Shown: piece by piece, positions 1-6,063 of the stretch
Layout: each line of letters begins with the position of its first letter
Numbering within the stretch: position 1 is the first letter of the stretch
Source: Tepidimonas sp.
GTDB taxonomy: Bacteria > Pseudomonadota > Gammaproteobacteria > Burkholderiales > Burkholderiaceae_C
Direction of reading: 5' to 3'
DNA length: 6,220 nucleotides
NCBI GenBank assembly: GCA_025054905.1
Contig: JANWZF010000188.1
Span: forward strand, 1 to 6,220
Program-made: the position numbers and the translations under genes
Notes under the pieces: model-generated
What the model saw: the letters and a program-made list of their open reading frames with translations, nothing else
The model's database searches: none
Told to the model about the DNA's origin: nothing

Positions 1-1662
1 CTTGCAGGCATCGCCGCAGCGGGCATCCAGCGTGCAGCACAGCGAGCAGATCCAGCCGCCATAGGCCGGGCAGCGTGCCATGTCCGGCCCCTCGTATTCA
101 CCCTGGCACACCACACAGCGCAGCACCAGCGCTGCGCCGCCTTCGTCGGCACCGGCCGGGGCCACGGCCACATCGGCCGCCCGCGCGAGATGGGTGCGCC
201 CACGCGTGGCAGCCCCCAACAGCAGCACCAGCACGAACGCAGCAGCCATCGCCACCAGCGCCGAAAACGCCTGTGCCAGCGTCCCCAGCATCCCCAGGTG
301 CGCTGCCACGCCCAGCAGCGAGGCACCCAGCATCGCGCCGACCCCGACCGGGTTGACATCCACCAGATGGGCGCGGCGAAATTCGATGCCGCGGGGCGAC
401 CAGCCCAGCGGTTTGAGCACCACCAGGTCGGCCACCACCGCTACCAGCCAGGCCAGCGCCACATGGGCGTACAGCCCCAGCACTTCACCCAGCGCCTGAA
501 ACACATTCATCTCCATCAGCAGCCAGGCCAGGGCGGTGTTGAACACAACCCACACGACACGGCCTGGGTGGTGGTGCGTCAGGCGCGAGAAGAAGTTGCT
601 CCAGGCCAGCGAGCCGGCATACGCGTTGGTGACGTTGATCTTCAGCTGCGAGACCACGACGAACAACGCGGTGGCGGCCACGGCCCAGCCCGGCGCCAGC
701 AGGTGCTCATACGCGACGCGATACATTTGGTTGGGATCGACGGCGTGCGCCGCATCGACACCGTGCTCCAAGGCCAGGTGCGCCAGCCAGGCTCCGGCCA
801 GCATCTTCAGCATCCCGGGCACCACCCAGCCAGGCCCGCCGATGGCCACCGCAGCCCACCAGCGCCAGCGGCGACCCGGCTGCGGCGGCGGCATGAAGCG
901 CAGGTAGTCGGCCTGCTCGCCCATTTGCGTCACCAGGGCCAGCGCGACCGTCAGCGCCGCACCAAACTGGTGCCACGACCACGCCGTTGCATCCCCCGTC
1001 GCACCCGCCTGGTGCAACCATCGGCTCAGGGCTTGCGGGTCCTGCCACAGCACCGCGCCCCAGGGCAGCAGCATCAGCACCAGCCACAGCGGCTGCGTCC
1101 ACAGCTGAAAGCGCCCGATCCACGTCACCCCGTGGGTGACCAGAGGAATGACCACCAGGGCGCTGATCAAGTACCCCCACGATGGAGTCAGGCCCAGCGC
1201 CAGCTCCAGCGCGTAGGCCATGACCGCCGCTTCCAGCGCAAAAAAGATGAACGTGAAGGTGGCATAGATCAGGGAGGTGACGGTGGAGCCGATGTAGCCA
1301 AAGCCCGCTGCGCGCGTCAGCAAATCCATGTCCACCCCGTAGCGCGCCGCGGCCACGCTGATCGGCCAGCCCACCAGGGCGATGATCAGGCCGGCGGCCA
1401 CGATGGCCGCCAGCGCGTTGACCGCACCAAACTGCAGCATCAGCGTGGCGCCCACGGCCTCCAGCACCAAAAACGAGGCCACGCCAAAGGCCATGTTGGC
1501 CACCCGTGCAGCCGACCAGCGCCGAAAACGCCGCGGCGTGTAGCGCAGCGCATAGTCCTCCAGTGTTTCGCTGGCCACCCAGCGGTGGTAGGCACGGCGC
1601 ACCGGCGCGATCGGAGTCGAGGGCGCCGGGCGCGGTTCGACGTGGGGGCGAGCCAGGGACAT
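1..1662 (-). CDS. NCS1-type transporter domain fused to a cysteine-rich module; probable N-terminal part of a transporter-linked sensor histidine kinase (partial, 3' end outside window)
   Basis: The minus strand is open from an ATG at 1662 to the left edge, giving 554 codons with no stop, so the C-terminus is missing. Residues about 30-50 (ETLEDYALRY..RRWS) and about 55-485 form a polytopic membrane domain with roughly 11-12 hydrophobic segments. The GEQADYLRF stretch (residues 248-256) and the NVTNAYAGSLAWSN stretch (343-356) resemble the NCS1 purine-cytosine permease family. After the last membrane segment and a short Ala-rich linker comes an eight-cysteine module (516-553). I recall this combination from Burkholderiales proteins annotated as hybrid sensor histidine kinases, analogous in plan to CbrA (transporter plus kinase); that the rest is a kinase is inference, since no H-box or ATPase motif is in view. 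The start precedes the conserved ETLEDYA region and has no clear Shine-Dalgarno. It diverges from ureA, suggesting a role in sensing urea or another nitrogen source. A plain permease is the alternative. Confidence 0.8.
   Translation of the reverse strand, partial: MSLARPHVEPRPAPSTPIAPVRRAYHRWVASETLEDYALRYTPRRFRRWSAARVANMAFGVASFLVLEAVGATLMLQFGAVNALAAIVAAGLIIALVGWPISVAAARYGVDMDLLTRAAGFGYIGSTVTSLIYATFTFIFFALEAAVMAYALELALGLTPSWGYLISALVVIPLVTHGVTWIGRFQLWTQPLWLVLMLLPWGAVLWQDPQALSRWLHQAGATGDATAWSWHQFGAALTVALALVTQMGEQADYLRFMPPPQPGRRWRWWAAVAIGGPGWVVPGMLKMLAGAWLAHLALEHGVDAAHAVDPNQMYRVAYEHLLAPGWAVAATALFVVVSQLKINVTNAYAGSLAWSNFFSRLTHHHPGRVVWVVFNTALAWLLMEMNVFQALGEVLGLYAHVALAWLVAVVADLVVLKPLGWSPRGIEFRRAHLVDVNPVGVGAMLGASLLGVAAHLGMLGTLAQAFSALVAMAAAFVLVLLLGAATRGRTHLARAADVAVAPAGADEGGAALVLRCVVCQGEYEGPDMARCPAYGGWICSLCCTLDARCGDACK
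4..117 (-). other. Eight-cysteine putative metal-binding module within the transporter/sensor protein
   Basis: Residues 516-553 of the minus-strand protein carry cysteines at 516, 519, 531, 539, 542, 543, 549 and 553, in the pattern CxxC-x11-C-x7-C-x2-CC-x5-C-x3-C. This sits just after the membrane domain and a flexible linker, so it should be cytoplasmic. The spacing resembles a zinc-ribbon or treble-clef type fold, and Zn binding or redox sensing is inferred; no family name can be assigned from sequence alone. It would join the membrane domain to whatever follows beyond the window. Confidence 0.65.
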
Positions 1663-1674
1663 GCCGGCTCAGCT

Positions 1675-1690
1675 TGCAGCTTTCATGCCA
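1675..1690 (-). promoter_or_regulatory. Sigma-54-like -24/-12 element facing the transporter/sensor gene
   Basis: Read on the minus strand, the site is TGGCATG-N4-CTGCA. The GG and GC dinucleotides are separated by exactly 10 nt, as sigma-54 requires, but two positions differ from TGGCACG-N4-TTGCW. The predicted start point is near 1664, only 2 nt before the ATG at 1662. It is weaker than the ureA-facing site, and part of its match could follow from the surrounding inverted repeat. Confidence 0.4.
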
Positions 1691-1706
1691 TGCCGCGGCA
1701 ATGGCA
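1686..1706. repeat. Imperfect inverted repeat in the divergent ureA/sensor promoter region
   Basis: Arms TGCCAT (1686-1691) and ATGGCA (1701-1706) flank the self-complementary octamer GCCGCGGC (1692-1699), with a single unpaired A at 1700. The arms coincide with the two opposed -24 boxes, so the symmetry may simply be two divergent sigma-54 half-promoters. It could also be an operator for a dimeric regulator that would block both promoters. It is not followed by a T-run that would fit an intrinsic terminator. Confidence 0.5.
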
Positions 1707-1717
1707 CGCTGCTTGCT
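1702..1717 (+). promoter_or_regulatory. Sigma-54 (RpoN) -24/-12 promoter of the urease operon
   Basis: The sequence TGGCACG-CTGC-TTGCT matches the full sigma-54 consensus TGGCACG-N4-TTGCW, with the GG (1703-1704) to GC (1715-1716) spacing of 10 nt. Placing the C at 1716 as -12 puts the start point near 1728, one base before the ureA ATG. Such promoters need an NtrC-type activator, which fits nitrogen-limitation control of urease. No clear activator site was identified upstream, where the DNA is coding for the divergent gene. Confidence 0.8.
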
Positions 1718-1728
1718 TTTACCTTGGC

Positions 1729-2031
1729 ATGGACCTGTCACCGCGCGAAAAAGACAAGCTGCTGATATTTACGGCGGCGCTGCTGGCTGAACGGCGCCGT
1801 GCCCGCGGCCTGAAGCTGAACTATCCCGAGGCCGTGGCCCTGATCAGCGCCTACGTGCTCGAAGGCGCGCGCGAAGGCAAAACCGTCGCGCAACTGATGA
1901 GCGAAGGCCGCCACGTGCTGACCCGCGACGATGTGATGGACGGCGTGGCCGAGATGATCCACGATATCCAGGTGGAAGCCACCTTCCCCGATGGCACCAA
2001 GCTGGTCACAGTGCACCAGCCAATCTCGTGA
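1729..2031 (+). CDS. ureA: Urease gamma subunit UreA
   Basis: This 100-residue protein is the small gamma subunit of the (UreABC)3 nickel urease, which hydrolyses urea to ammonia and carbamate in the cytoplasm. It begins with the family-typical SPREKDKLLIFTAALLAERR segment, followed by LKLNYPEAVALIS (28-40), a GKTVAQLM segment (50-57) and the PDGTKLVTVHQPI ending (87-99). Its length equals the usual 100 residues, which fixes the start at the ATG of MDLSPREK; the reading frame stays open far upstream, but the conserved N-terminus begins here. No Shine-Dalgarno precedes it, and the sigma-54 promoter predicts a transcript starting about one base before this ATG, so translation may be leaderless. 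It is the first gene of the operon in this window. Identification is secure. Confidence 0.97.
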   Translation: MDLSPREKDKLLIFTAALLAERRRARGLKLNYPEAVALISAYVLEGAREGKTVAQLMSEGRHVLTRDDVMDGVAEMIHDIQVEATFPDGTKLVTVHQPIS

Positions 2032-2057
2032 CCACGCCCCCGCGGCCTTCCAACACG

Positions 2058-2064
2058 AAAGGAG
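2058..2064 (+). promoter_or_regulatory. Ribosome binding site that decides the ureJ start
   Basis: AAAGGAG lies 8 nt before the ATG at 2073. This favours that start over the in-frame GTG at 2028, which overlaps the ureA stop codon and has no Shine-Dalgarno. Confidence 0.75.
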
Positions 2065-2072
2065 TTTTGCGT

Positions 2073-2672
2073 ATGTTGCCTCTGTCCTGGTTCAGGGAGC
2101 GCCTGCGAGCCAGCCTGGCCGCAGCATTTGCGCTGGCAGCCTGGCATGCCCCCGGGCTGGCTCACACGGGCGCTGACGCCGGCGCGCACCATGGCTGGCT
2201 GGCCGGTCTGCTGCACCCCTTGACGGGCCTCGATCATCTGGCGGTGATGGTCGCCGTGGGGCTGTGGAGTGCGTTGAGCGCACGGCAACGGTGGCTGGCA
2301 CCGCTGGCGTTTGCCAGCGTGCTGAGCCTGGGCGCGCTGGCGGCTCAGGCTGGCCTTGCCGTGCCGCTGGTCGAGCCGATGATCGCCGCCTCGCTGCTGG
2401 TGGTGGGGCTGTTGATCGCGGCCCACATCGCCCTGCCGCAAGGGGTGGTGGCGCTGCTGGTGGCTGGTTTTGCGTGGTTTCATGGGGCCGCGCATGGGCA
2501 GGAGCTCAGCGGGCTGCCGGCCCTGGCCGGGATGGTCGTCAGCACGGCGCTGCTGCACATCGCCGGTATCGCACTGGGGCTCGCACTGCAGCGCTGGCAT
2601 GCCTGGGCACCACGGGCAGCGGGCGCGGCCGTGGCCACCGTAGGCGTGGTCAGCGCGGCGGCGTTGTGGTAA
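2073..2672 (+). CDS. ureJ: HupE/UreJ family membrane protein, probable nickel uptake accessory of urease
   Basis: This 199-residue hydrophobic protein belongs to the HupE/UreJ family, whose members are thought to import nickel (or cobalt) for hydrogenase or urease. Residues 1-30 look like a signal peptide ending in APGLA, so the mature protein would start with a His-rich segment (H31, H39, H40). The family signatures are visible: HPLTGLDH at 48-55 in the first helix region, FHGAAHGQE at 136-144 and LHIAG at 161-165; these His/Asp/Glu residues are the likely metal ligands. About six membrane segments follow the leader. The gene lies between ureA and ureB, 41 bp after ureA, and has its own strong ribosome site. 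Placement inside the operon supports supplying nickel to this urease, but direct transport is inferred from the family. Confidence 0.93.
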   Translation: MLPLSWFRERLRASLAAAFALAAWHAPGLAHTGADAGAHHGWLAGLLHPLTGLDHLAVMVAVGLWSALSARQRWLAPLAFASVLSLGALAAQAGLAVPLVEPMIAASLLVVGLLIAAHIALPQGVVALLVAGFAWFHGAAHGQELSGLPALAGMVVSTALLHIAGIALGLALQRWHAWAPRAAGAAVATVGVVSAAALW

Positions 2673-2715
2673 TCCGAGCCCTGGCGCATCGGTGCCGCCC
2701 TCACCCTCTTGCCAC

Positions 2716-2720
2716 GGGAG
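2716..2720 (+). promoter_or_regulatory. Ribosome binding site that decides the ureB start
   Basis: GGGAG lies 7 nt before the ATG at 2728. This supports MIPGEYQ as the N-terminus rather than the open frame extending upstream to 2692. Confidence 0.65.
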
Positions 2721-2727
2721 AACCCGC

Positions 2728-3048
2728 ATGATCCCAGGTGAATATCAGTTGGCCGCCGGCGAGCTCACGCTCAACCCCGGACGCCGCACCTGCACGCTGG
2801 TGGTGCGCAACACCGCGCAGCGGCCGATTCAGGTCGGCTCGCACTATCACTTTGCCGAAACCAACGCCGCACTGCAGTTCGACCGCCAAGCCGCGCACGG
2901 CATGCGGCTCAACATCCCCAGCGGCACAGCGGTGCGCTTCGAGCCTGGCCAGCAGCGCACGGTGGAGTTGGTCGCGCTGGGTGGGGCACGGCAGGTGTGG
3001 GGTTTTCGGGGCCTGACCCAGGGCCCGTTGGACACCAACGCAACGTAG
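2728..3048 (+). CDS. ureB: Urease beta subunit UreB
   Basis: This 106-residue protein is the beta subunit that packs with UreA around the catalytic UreC in bacterial three-subunit ureases. The N-terminal MIPGEYQLAAGELTLN, the central QVGSHYHFAETNAALQFDR stretch (about 40-58), the HGMRLNIPSGTAVRFEPG segment (about 62-79) and the VWGFRGL motif (about 95) are all characteristic. The length is normal for free-standing beta subunits. It follows ureJ by 55 bp and precedes ureC by 6 bp. Its stop codon is part of TAGGA, so the AGGA at 3047-3050 may serve as a weak ribosome site for ureC and couple the two genes. Confidence 0.97.
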   Translation: MIPGEYQLAAGELTLNPGRRTCTLVVRNTAQRPIQVGSHYHFAETNAALQFDRQAAHGMRLNIPSGTAVRFEPGQQRTVELVALGGARQVWGFRGLTQGPLDTNAT

Positions 3049-3054
3049 GACACC

Positions 3055-4800
3055 ATGGCCACGATCTCGCGCCGCGCCTATGCGGAAATGTTTGGCCCGA
3101 CCGTCGGCGACCGGGTGCGGCTGGGCGACACCGACCTGTGGGCCGAGGTGGAAGACGATTACACGCTGCGTGCCGGCGGCTACGGTGAGGAGGTCAAGTT
3201 CGGCGGCGGCAAAACGATCCGCGACGGCATGGGTCAAAGCCAGCGCAGCCGTGCCGAGGGGGCGGTCGATCTGGTCATCACCAACGCCCTCATCATCGAC
3301 CACTGGGGCATCGTCAAGGCCGACATCGGCGTGCGCGATGGGCGCATCGTGGCGCTGGGCAAAGCCGGCAACCCCGACACGCAAGCTGGGGTGGACATCG
3401 TCATCGGTCCAGGCACCGAGGTGCTGGCCGGCGAAGGCATGATCGTGACCGCCGGCGGCCACGACAGCCACATTCATTTCATCTGCCCGCAGCAGATCGA
3501 AGAAGCCCTGATGTCGGGCATCACGACGATGACCGGTGGCGGCACCGGGCCGGCCACCGGCACGAATGCCACCACCTGCACGCCGGGACCATGGTACCTC
3601 GAGCGCATGCTGCAGGCTGCCGAGGCGTTTCCGATGAACCTGGGGTTTCTCGGCAAGGGCAACGCCAGCCGTCCGGCGGGCCTGCGCGAACAGATCGAAG
3701 CCGGCGCCATCGGCATGAAGCTGCACGAGGACTGGGGCTCCACGCCGGCGGCCATCGACCAGTGTCTCAGCGTCGCCGAAGCCACCGACACCCAGGTTGC
3801 CATCCACACCGACACGCTCAACGAAAGCGGCTTCATCGAGGATTCGCTGGCGGCCATGCGCGGCCGCACCATTCACGCCTTTCACTGCGAAGGCGCTGGC
3901 GGGGGCCACGCGCCGGACATCCTGCGCATCGTCGGCGAGCCCCACGTGCTGCCGTCGTCCACCAACCCGACGCGGCCCTACACCGTCAACACGCTGGACG
4001 AGCACGTCGACATGCTGATGGTGTGCCATCACCTGGACCCCTCGATCGCCGAAGACCTGGCGTTTGCCGAAAGCCGCATCCGCAAGGAAACGATCGCCGC
4101 CGAAGACATCTTGCACGACCTGGGGGCCATTAGCATCATGAGCAGCGACAGCCAGGCGATGGGCCGGGTCGGCGAAGTCATCACCCGTACCTGGCAGACT
4201 GCGCACAAAATGAAGGTCCAGCGCGGCTGGCTGCCGCCCAGCCCCGGGCGGGCACGAGGGGTCGAACACGACCCGCGCAACGACAACTTCCGCATCAAGC
4301 GCTACATCGCCAAGTACACCGTCAACCCGGCCATCGCGCACGGCCTCGGCCACATCATCGGCTCGGTGGAAGTGGGCAAGTGGGCCGACCTGGTGCTGTG
4401 GAAGCCGGCCTTCTTCGGGGTCAAACCCGCCGTTGTCGTCAAAGGCGGCATGATCGTGGCCGCCGCGATGGGCGATCCCAACGCCTCCATCCCGACACCG
4501 CAGCCGGTGCACCAGCGCCCGATGTTTGGCGCGTACGGCGAGGCCGTGCTGCGCACCAGCCTGACGTTTGTTTCGCAGGCCGCGTTGGCCGGCGGCGTGG
4601 CGCAGCGCTACGGCCTGCGCAAGCCGCTGGTGGCTGTGCGCGGCTGCCGCTGCATCGGCAAGCGCGACATGGTGCTCAACGACTATCTGCCGCACATGGA
4701 GATCGACCCGCAGACCTACGCCGTGCGCGCCGATGGCCAATGGCTGGTATGCGAGCCGGCCCGCACGCTGCCGCTGGCGCAGCGCTACTTCCTGTTTTGA
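3055..4800 (+). CDS. ureC: Urease alpha (catalytic) subunit UreC
   Basis: This 581-residue protein is the amidohydrolase-fold catalytic subunit of urease and holds the dinickel centre. All key residues are visible, each offset by 5 from Klebsiella aerogenes numbering: nickel ligands H139 and H141 (SHIHF), carbamylated lysine K222 (GMKLHEDWG), H251, H277 and D365 (SSDSQAMG). H224 and flap residues C324 and H325 (VCHHLDP) match the substrate-binding and acid-base positions. The C-terminus ends in the usual AQRYFLF. It is 14 residues longer than the 567-residue Klebsiella protein as I recall it. About 5 extra lie in the N-terminal third (around YTLRAGGYGEE and SQRSRAE), and about 9 in a loop at 392-408 between KVQRG and NDNFR. 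The active site is intact, so the enzyme should be functional. It sits between ureB and ureE. Confidence 0.98.
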   Translation: MATISRRAYAEMFGPTVGDRVRLGDTDLWAEVEDDYTLRAGGYGEEVKFGGGKTIRDGMGQSQRSRAEGAVDLVITNALIIDHWGIVKADIGVRDGRIVALGKAGNPDTQAGVDIVIGPGTEVLAGEGMIVTAGGHDSHIHFICPQQIEEALMSGITTMTGGGTGPATGTNATTCTPGPWYLERMLQAAEAFPMNLGFLGKGNASRPAGLREQIEAGAIGMKLHEDWGSTPAAIDQCLSVAEATDTQVAIHTDTLNESGFIEDSLAAMRGRTIHAFHCEGAGGGHAPDILRIVGEPHVLPSSTNPTRPYTVNTLDEHVDMLMVCHHLDPSIAEDLAFAESRIRKETIAAEDILHDLGAISIMSSDSQAMGRVGEVITRTWQTAHKMKVQRGWLPPSPGRARGVEHDPRNDNFRIKRYIAKYTVNPAIAHGLGHIIGSVEVGKWADLVLWKPAFFGVKPAVVVKGGMIVAAAMGDPNASIPTPQPVHQRPMFGAYGEAVLRTSLTFVSQAALAGGVAQRYGLRKPLVAVRGCRCIGKRDMVLNDYLPHMEIDPQTYAVRADGQWLVCEPARTLPLAQRYFLF

Positions 4801-4811
4801 GCGCGGCCGCC

Positions 4812-5351
4812 ATGACCGCAACCGAAGTCCCCGCCCTGCTGGCCAACCGCGTGCTACCCGGGGGCGCCGGCCTGGCGCGCACGCTGCTGGCGCGCGCGCC
4901 CCACCTGGCGCTGGATTGGGCCCAACGACAGCGCAGCCGCTTCGAGGCGCACGACAGTCTGGGCCGGCGCATCGCCGTGGTGCTGCCACGCGGCCGCGTG
5001 CTGCGCGGCGGCGACGTGCTGGTGTTGGCCGACGGCAGCTTGCTGCGGGTGTTGGCGGCTGCCGAGCCGTTGCTGAAAGTCACGGCTCGCCCGGGCCATG
5101 GCAGCGTCCTGGATCTGCTGCGCGCCGCCTACCACCTGGGCAACCGGCATGTGGTGCTGCAGCTGGCCCCCGATCACCTGAAACTGGAGCGCGACCCCGT
5201 GCTGGCCGACCTGTTGCGCCAGCTGCATCTGGAGGTCTGCGAAGTCGAGGAGCCGTTCGAGCCCGAAGCCGGCGCTTACGGTGCCCACACCCACCGCCAC
5301 GTGCACGCTGGGGCCTCCCACCATCATCCCGCTGCCGATGGTCACCCCTGA
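4812..5351 (+). CDS. ureE: Urease accessory protein UreE (nickel metallochaperone)
   Basis: This 179-residue protein resembles UreE, the dimeric nickel chaperone that hands Ni(II) to the UreG-containing activation complex. The N-terminal half (about 10-85) matches the peptide-binding-like domain, with RSRFEAHDSLGRRIAVVLPRG and a GDVLVLADG turn. The C-terminal domain has GHGSVLDLLRAAYHLGNRHV, where H113 corresponds to the conserved interface nickel ligand (H96 in Klebsiella). The tail from about 159 is His-rich, with eight histidines in 21 residues, and should store or capture additional nickel. The gene starts 11 bp after ureC without a clear Shine-Dalgarno, so coupling to ureC translation is likely. 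Its last 14 bp overlap ureF. The start is the only ATG near the conserved N-terminus. Confidence 0.95.
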   Translation: MTATEVPALLANRVLPGGAGLARTLLARAPHLALDWAQRQRSRFEAHDSLGRRIAVVLPRGRVLRGGDVLVLADGSLLRVLAAAEPLLKVTARPGHGSVLDLLRAAYHLGNRHVVLQLAPDHLKLERDPVLADLLRQLHLEVCEVEEPFEPEAGAYGAHTHRHVHAGASHHHPAADGHP

Positions 5352-6063
5352 GTCTGTCGCCTCTGAGGGAACCCAGACCCTGCTCGGGCTGTTGTGGCTG
5401 GCTTCGCCGGCGTTGCCGTGGGGGGGATTTTCGTACTCCGAGGGGCTGGAAAGCGCGGTCGACGCTGGCCTGGTGCACGATGAAGCCAGCACCGCAACAT
5501 GGCTGTTGGCGCAGCTGCACCTGGGGCCAGCGCGCGCGGACTGGGCGGTGCTGGCCCAGGCGCTGCCAGCCTGGCGCCAGCGCGATTGGCAGGCCCTGCT
5601 GGAGCTGGACGGCTGGGTGCGCCGCACGCGTGAAAGCGCCGAGCTACGCCTGCAAAGCGAGCAGATGGGCCACGCCGTGCTGCAGTGGTTGCAGGGGCTG
5701 GCACCGCCAATCCAACCCTGCCCCGCCGTGGACGAGGTGCCCGCCGCGCTACGGCCGCCGACCTATCCGGTGGCCTACGCTTGGGCCCTGGCCAGCCTGA
5801 CCCCGCCCGGACTCGGCCCCCAGCAAGCGCTGCTGGCCGCGGGCTTTGCCTGGTGCGAAGCGGCCTGCCAGGCCGCTGTCAAGGCCGTACCGCTGGGCCA
5901 GAATGCCGGCCAGCGGCTGCTGGCGCGGCTGGCGGCACAGCTGCCCGCGGTGGTCGCCCAGGCCGCCACGCGGCCACCGGCCCGGCGCCAGTCGTTCACC
6001 CCGCTGCTGGCCATCCTGTCAGCACAACACGAAACCCAGTACAGCCGCCTGTTCCGCTCATGA
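5338..6063 (+). CDS. ureF: Urease accessory protein UreF
   Basis: This 241-residue all-helical protein is UreF, part of the UreD-UreF-UreG complex that gates nickel and CO2 delivery to apo-urease. Family motifs are clear: SPALPWGGFSYSEGLE (23-38), ELRLQSEQMG (102-111), KAVPLGQNAGQ (182-192) and the C-terminal HETQYSRLFRS (231-241). The ATG at 5338 gives a normal family length; an in-frame GTG at 5281 would add 19 residues lying wholly within ureE and unlike UreF N-termini. There is no Shine-Dalgarno, and the start lies 14 bp inside ureE in a different frame, which points to translational coupling. Its stop overlaps the ureG start in ATGA. Its usual partner gene ureD is not in this window. Confidence 0.96.
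   Translation: MVTPESVASEGTQTLLGLLWLASPALPWGGFSYSEGLESAVDAGLVHDEASTATWLLAQLHLGPARADWAVLAQALPAWRQRDWQALLELDGWVRRTRESAELRLQSEQMGHAVLQWLQGLAPPIQPCPAVDEVPAALRPPTYPVAYAWALASLTPPGLGPQQALLAAGFAWCEAACQAAVKAVPLGQNAGQRLLARLAAQLPAVVAQAATRPPARRQSFTPLLAILSAQHETQYSRLFRS

Noticed and set aside
1575..1588. Short inverted repeat CCACC-N4-GGTGG about 140-150 bp upstream of the ureA start point, considered as an activator (NtrC-like) site
   Set aside because: The arms are only 5 bp, lie inside conserved transporter codons (YHRWVA), and do not match the NtrC consensus GCACC-N5-7-GGTGC well enough to call.
1686..1706. Inverted repeat as an intrinsic terminator
   Set aside because: It sits between divergently transcribed starts, so no transcript needs to end there. 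It has no adjacent T-run, and the nearby TTTT at 1717-1720 belongs to the -12 region.
707..1741. Minus-strand open frame of 344 codons
   Set aside because: It is in a different frame from the transporter gene over the same strand and has Gly/Ala/Arg-rich composition with no membrane helices; the frame starting at 1662 gives the recognisable protein.
190..2028. Very long plus-strand open frame running through the divergent gene and into ureA
   Set aside because: Only its last 100 codons are a real protein (UreA). The upstream part is Gln/His/Arg-rich, low in complexity, and antisense to the convincing transporter gene, as expected in GC-rich DNA.
2028..2072. In-frame GTG start for ureJ overlapping the ureA stop
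   Set aside because: The 15 extra residues are unlike UreJ leaders, and a strong AAAGGAG site stands correctly spaced before the ATG at 2073.
2701..4989. Minus-strand open frame of 762 codons opposite ureB, ureC and the start of ureE
   Set aside because: It is the antisense shadow of conserved urease genes in GC-rich DNA, with no recognisable domain and an Arg/Ala/His/Asp-rich composition.
5281..5337. Upstream GTG start for ureF
   Set aside because: It would add 19 residues translated from within the UreE His-rich region in another frame and make the protein longer than usual; the ATG at 5338 fits the family.
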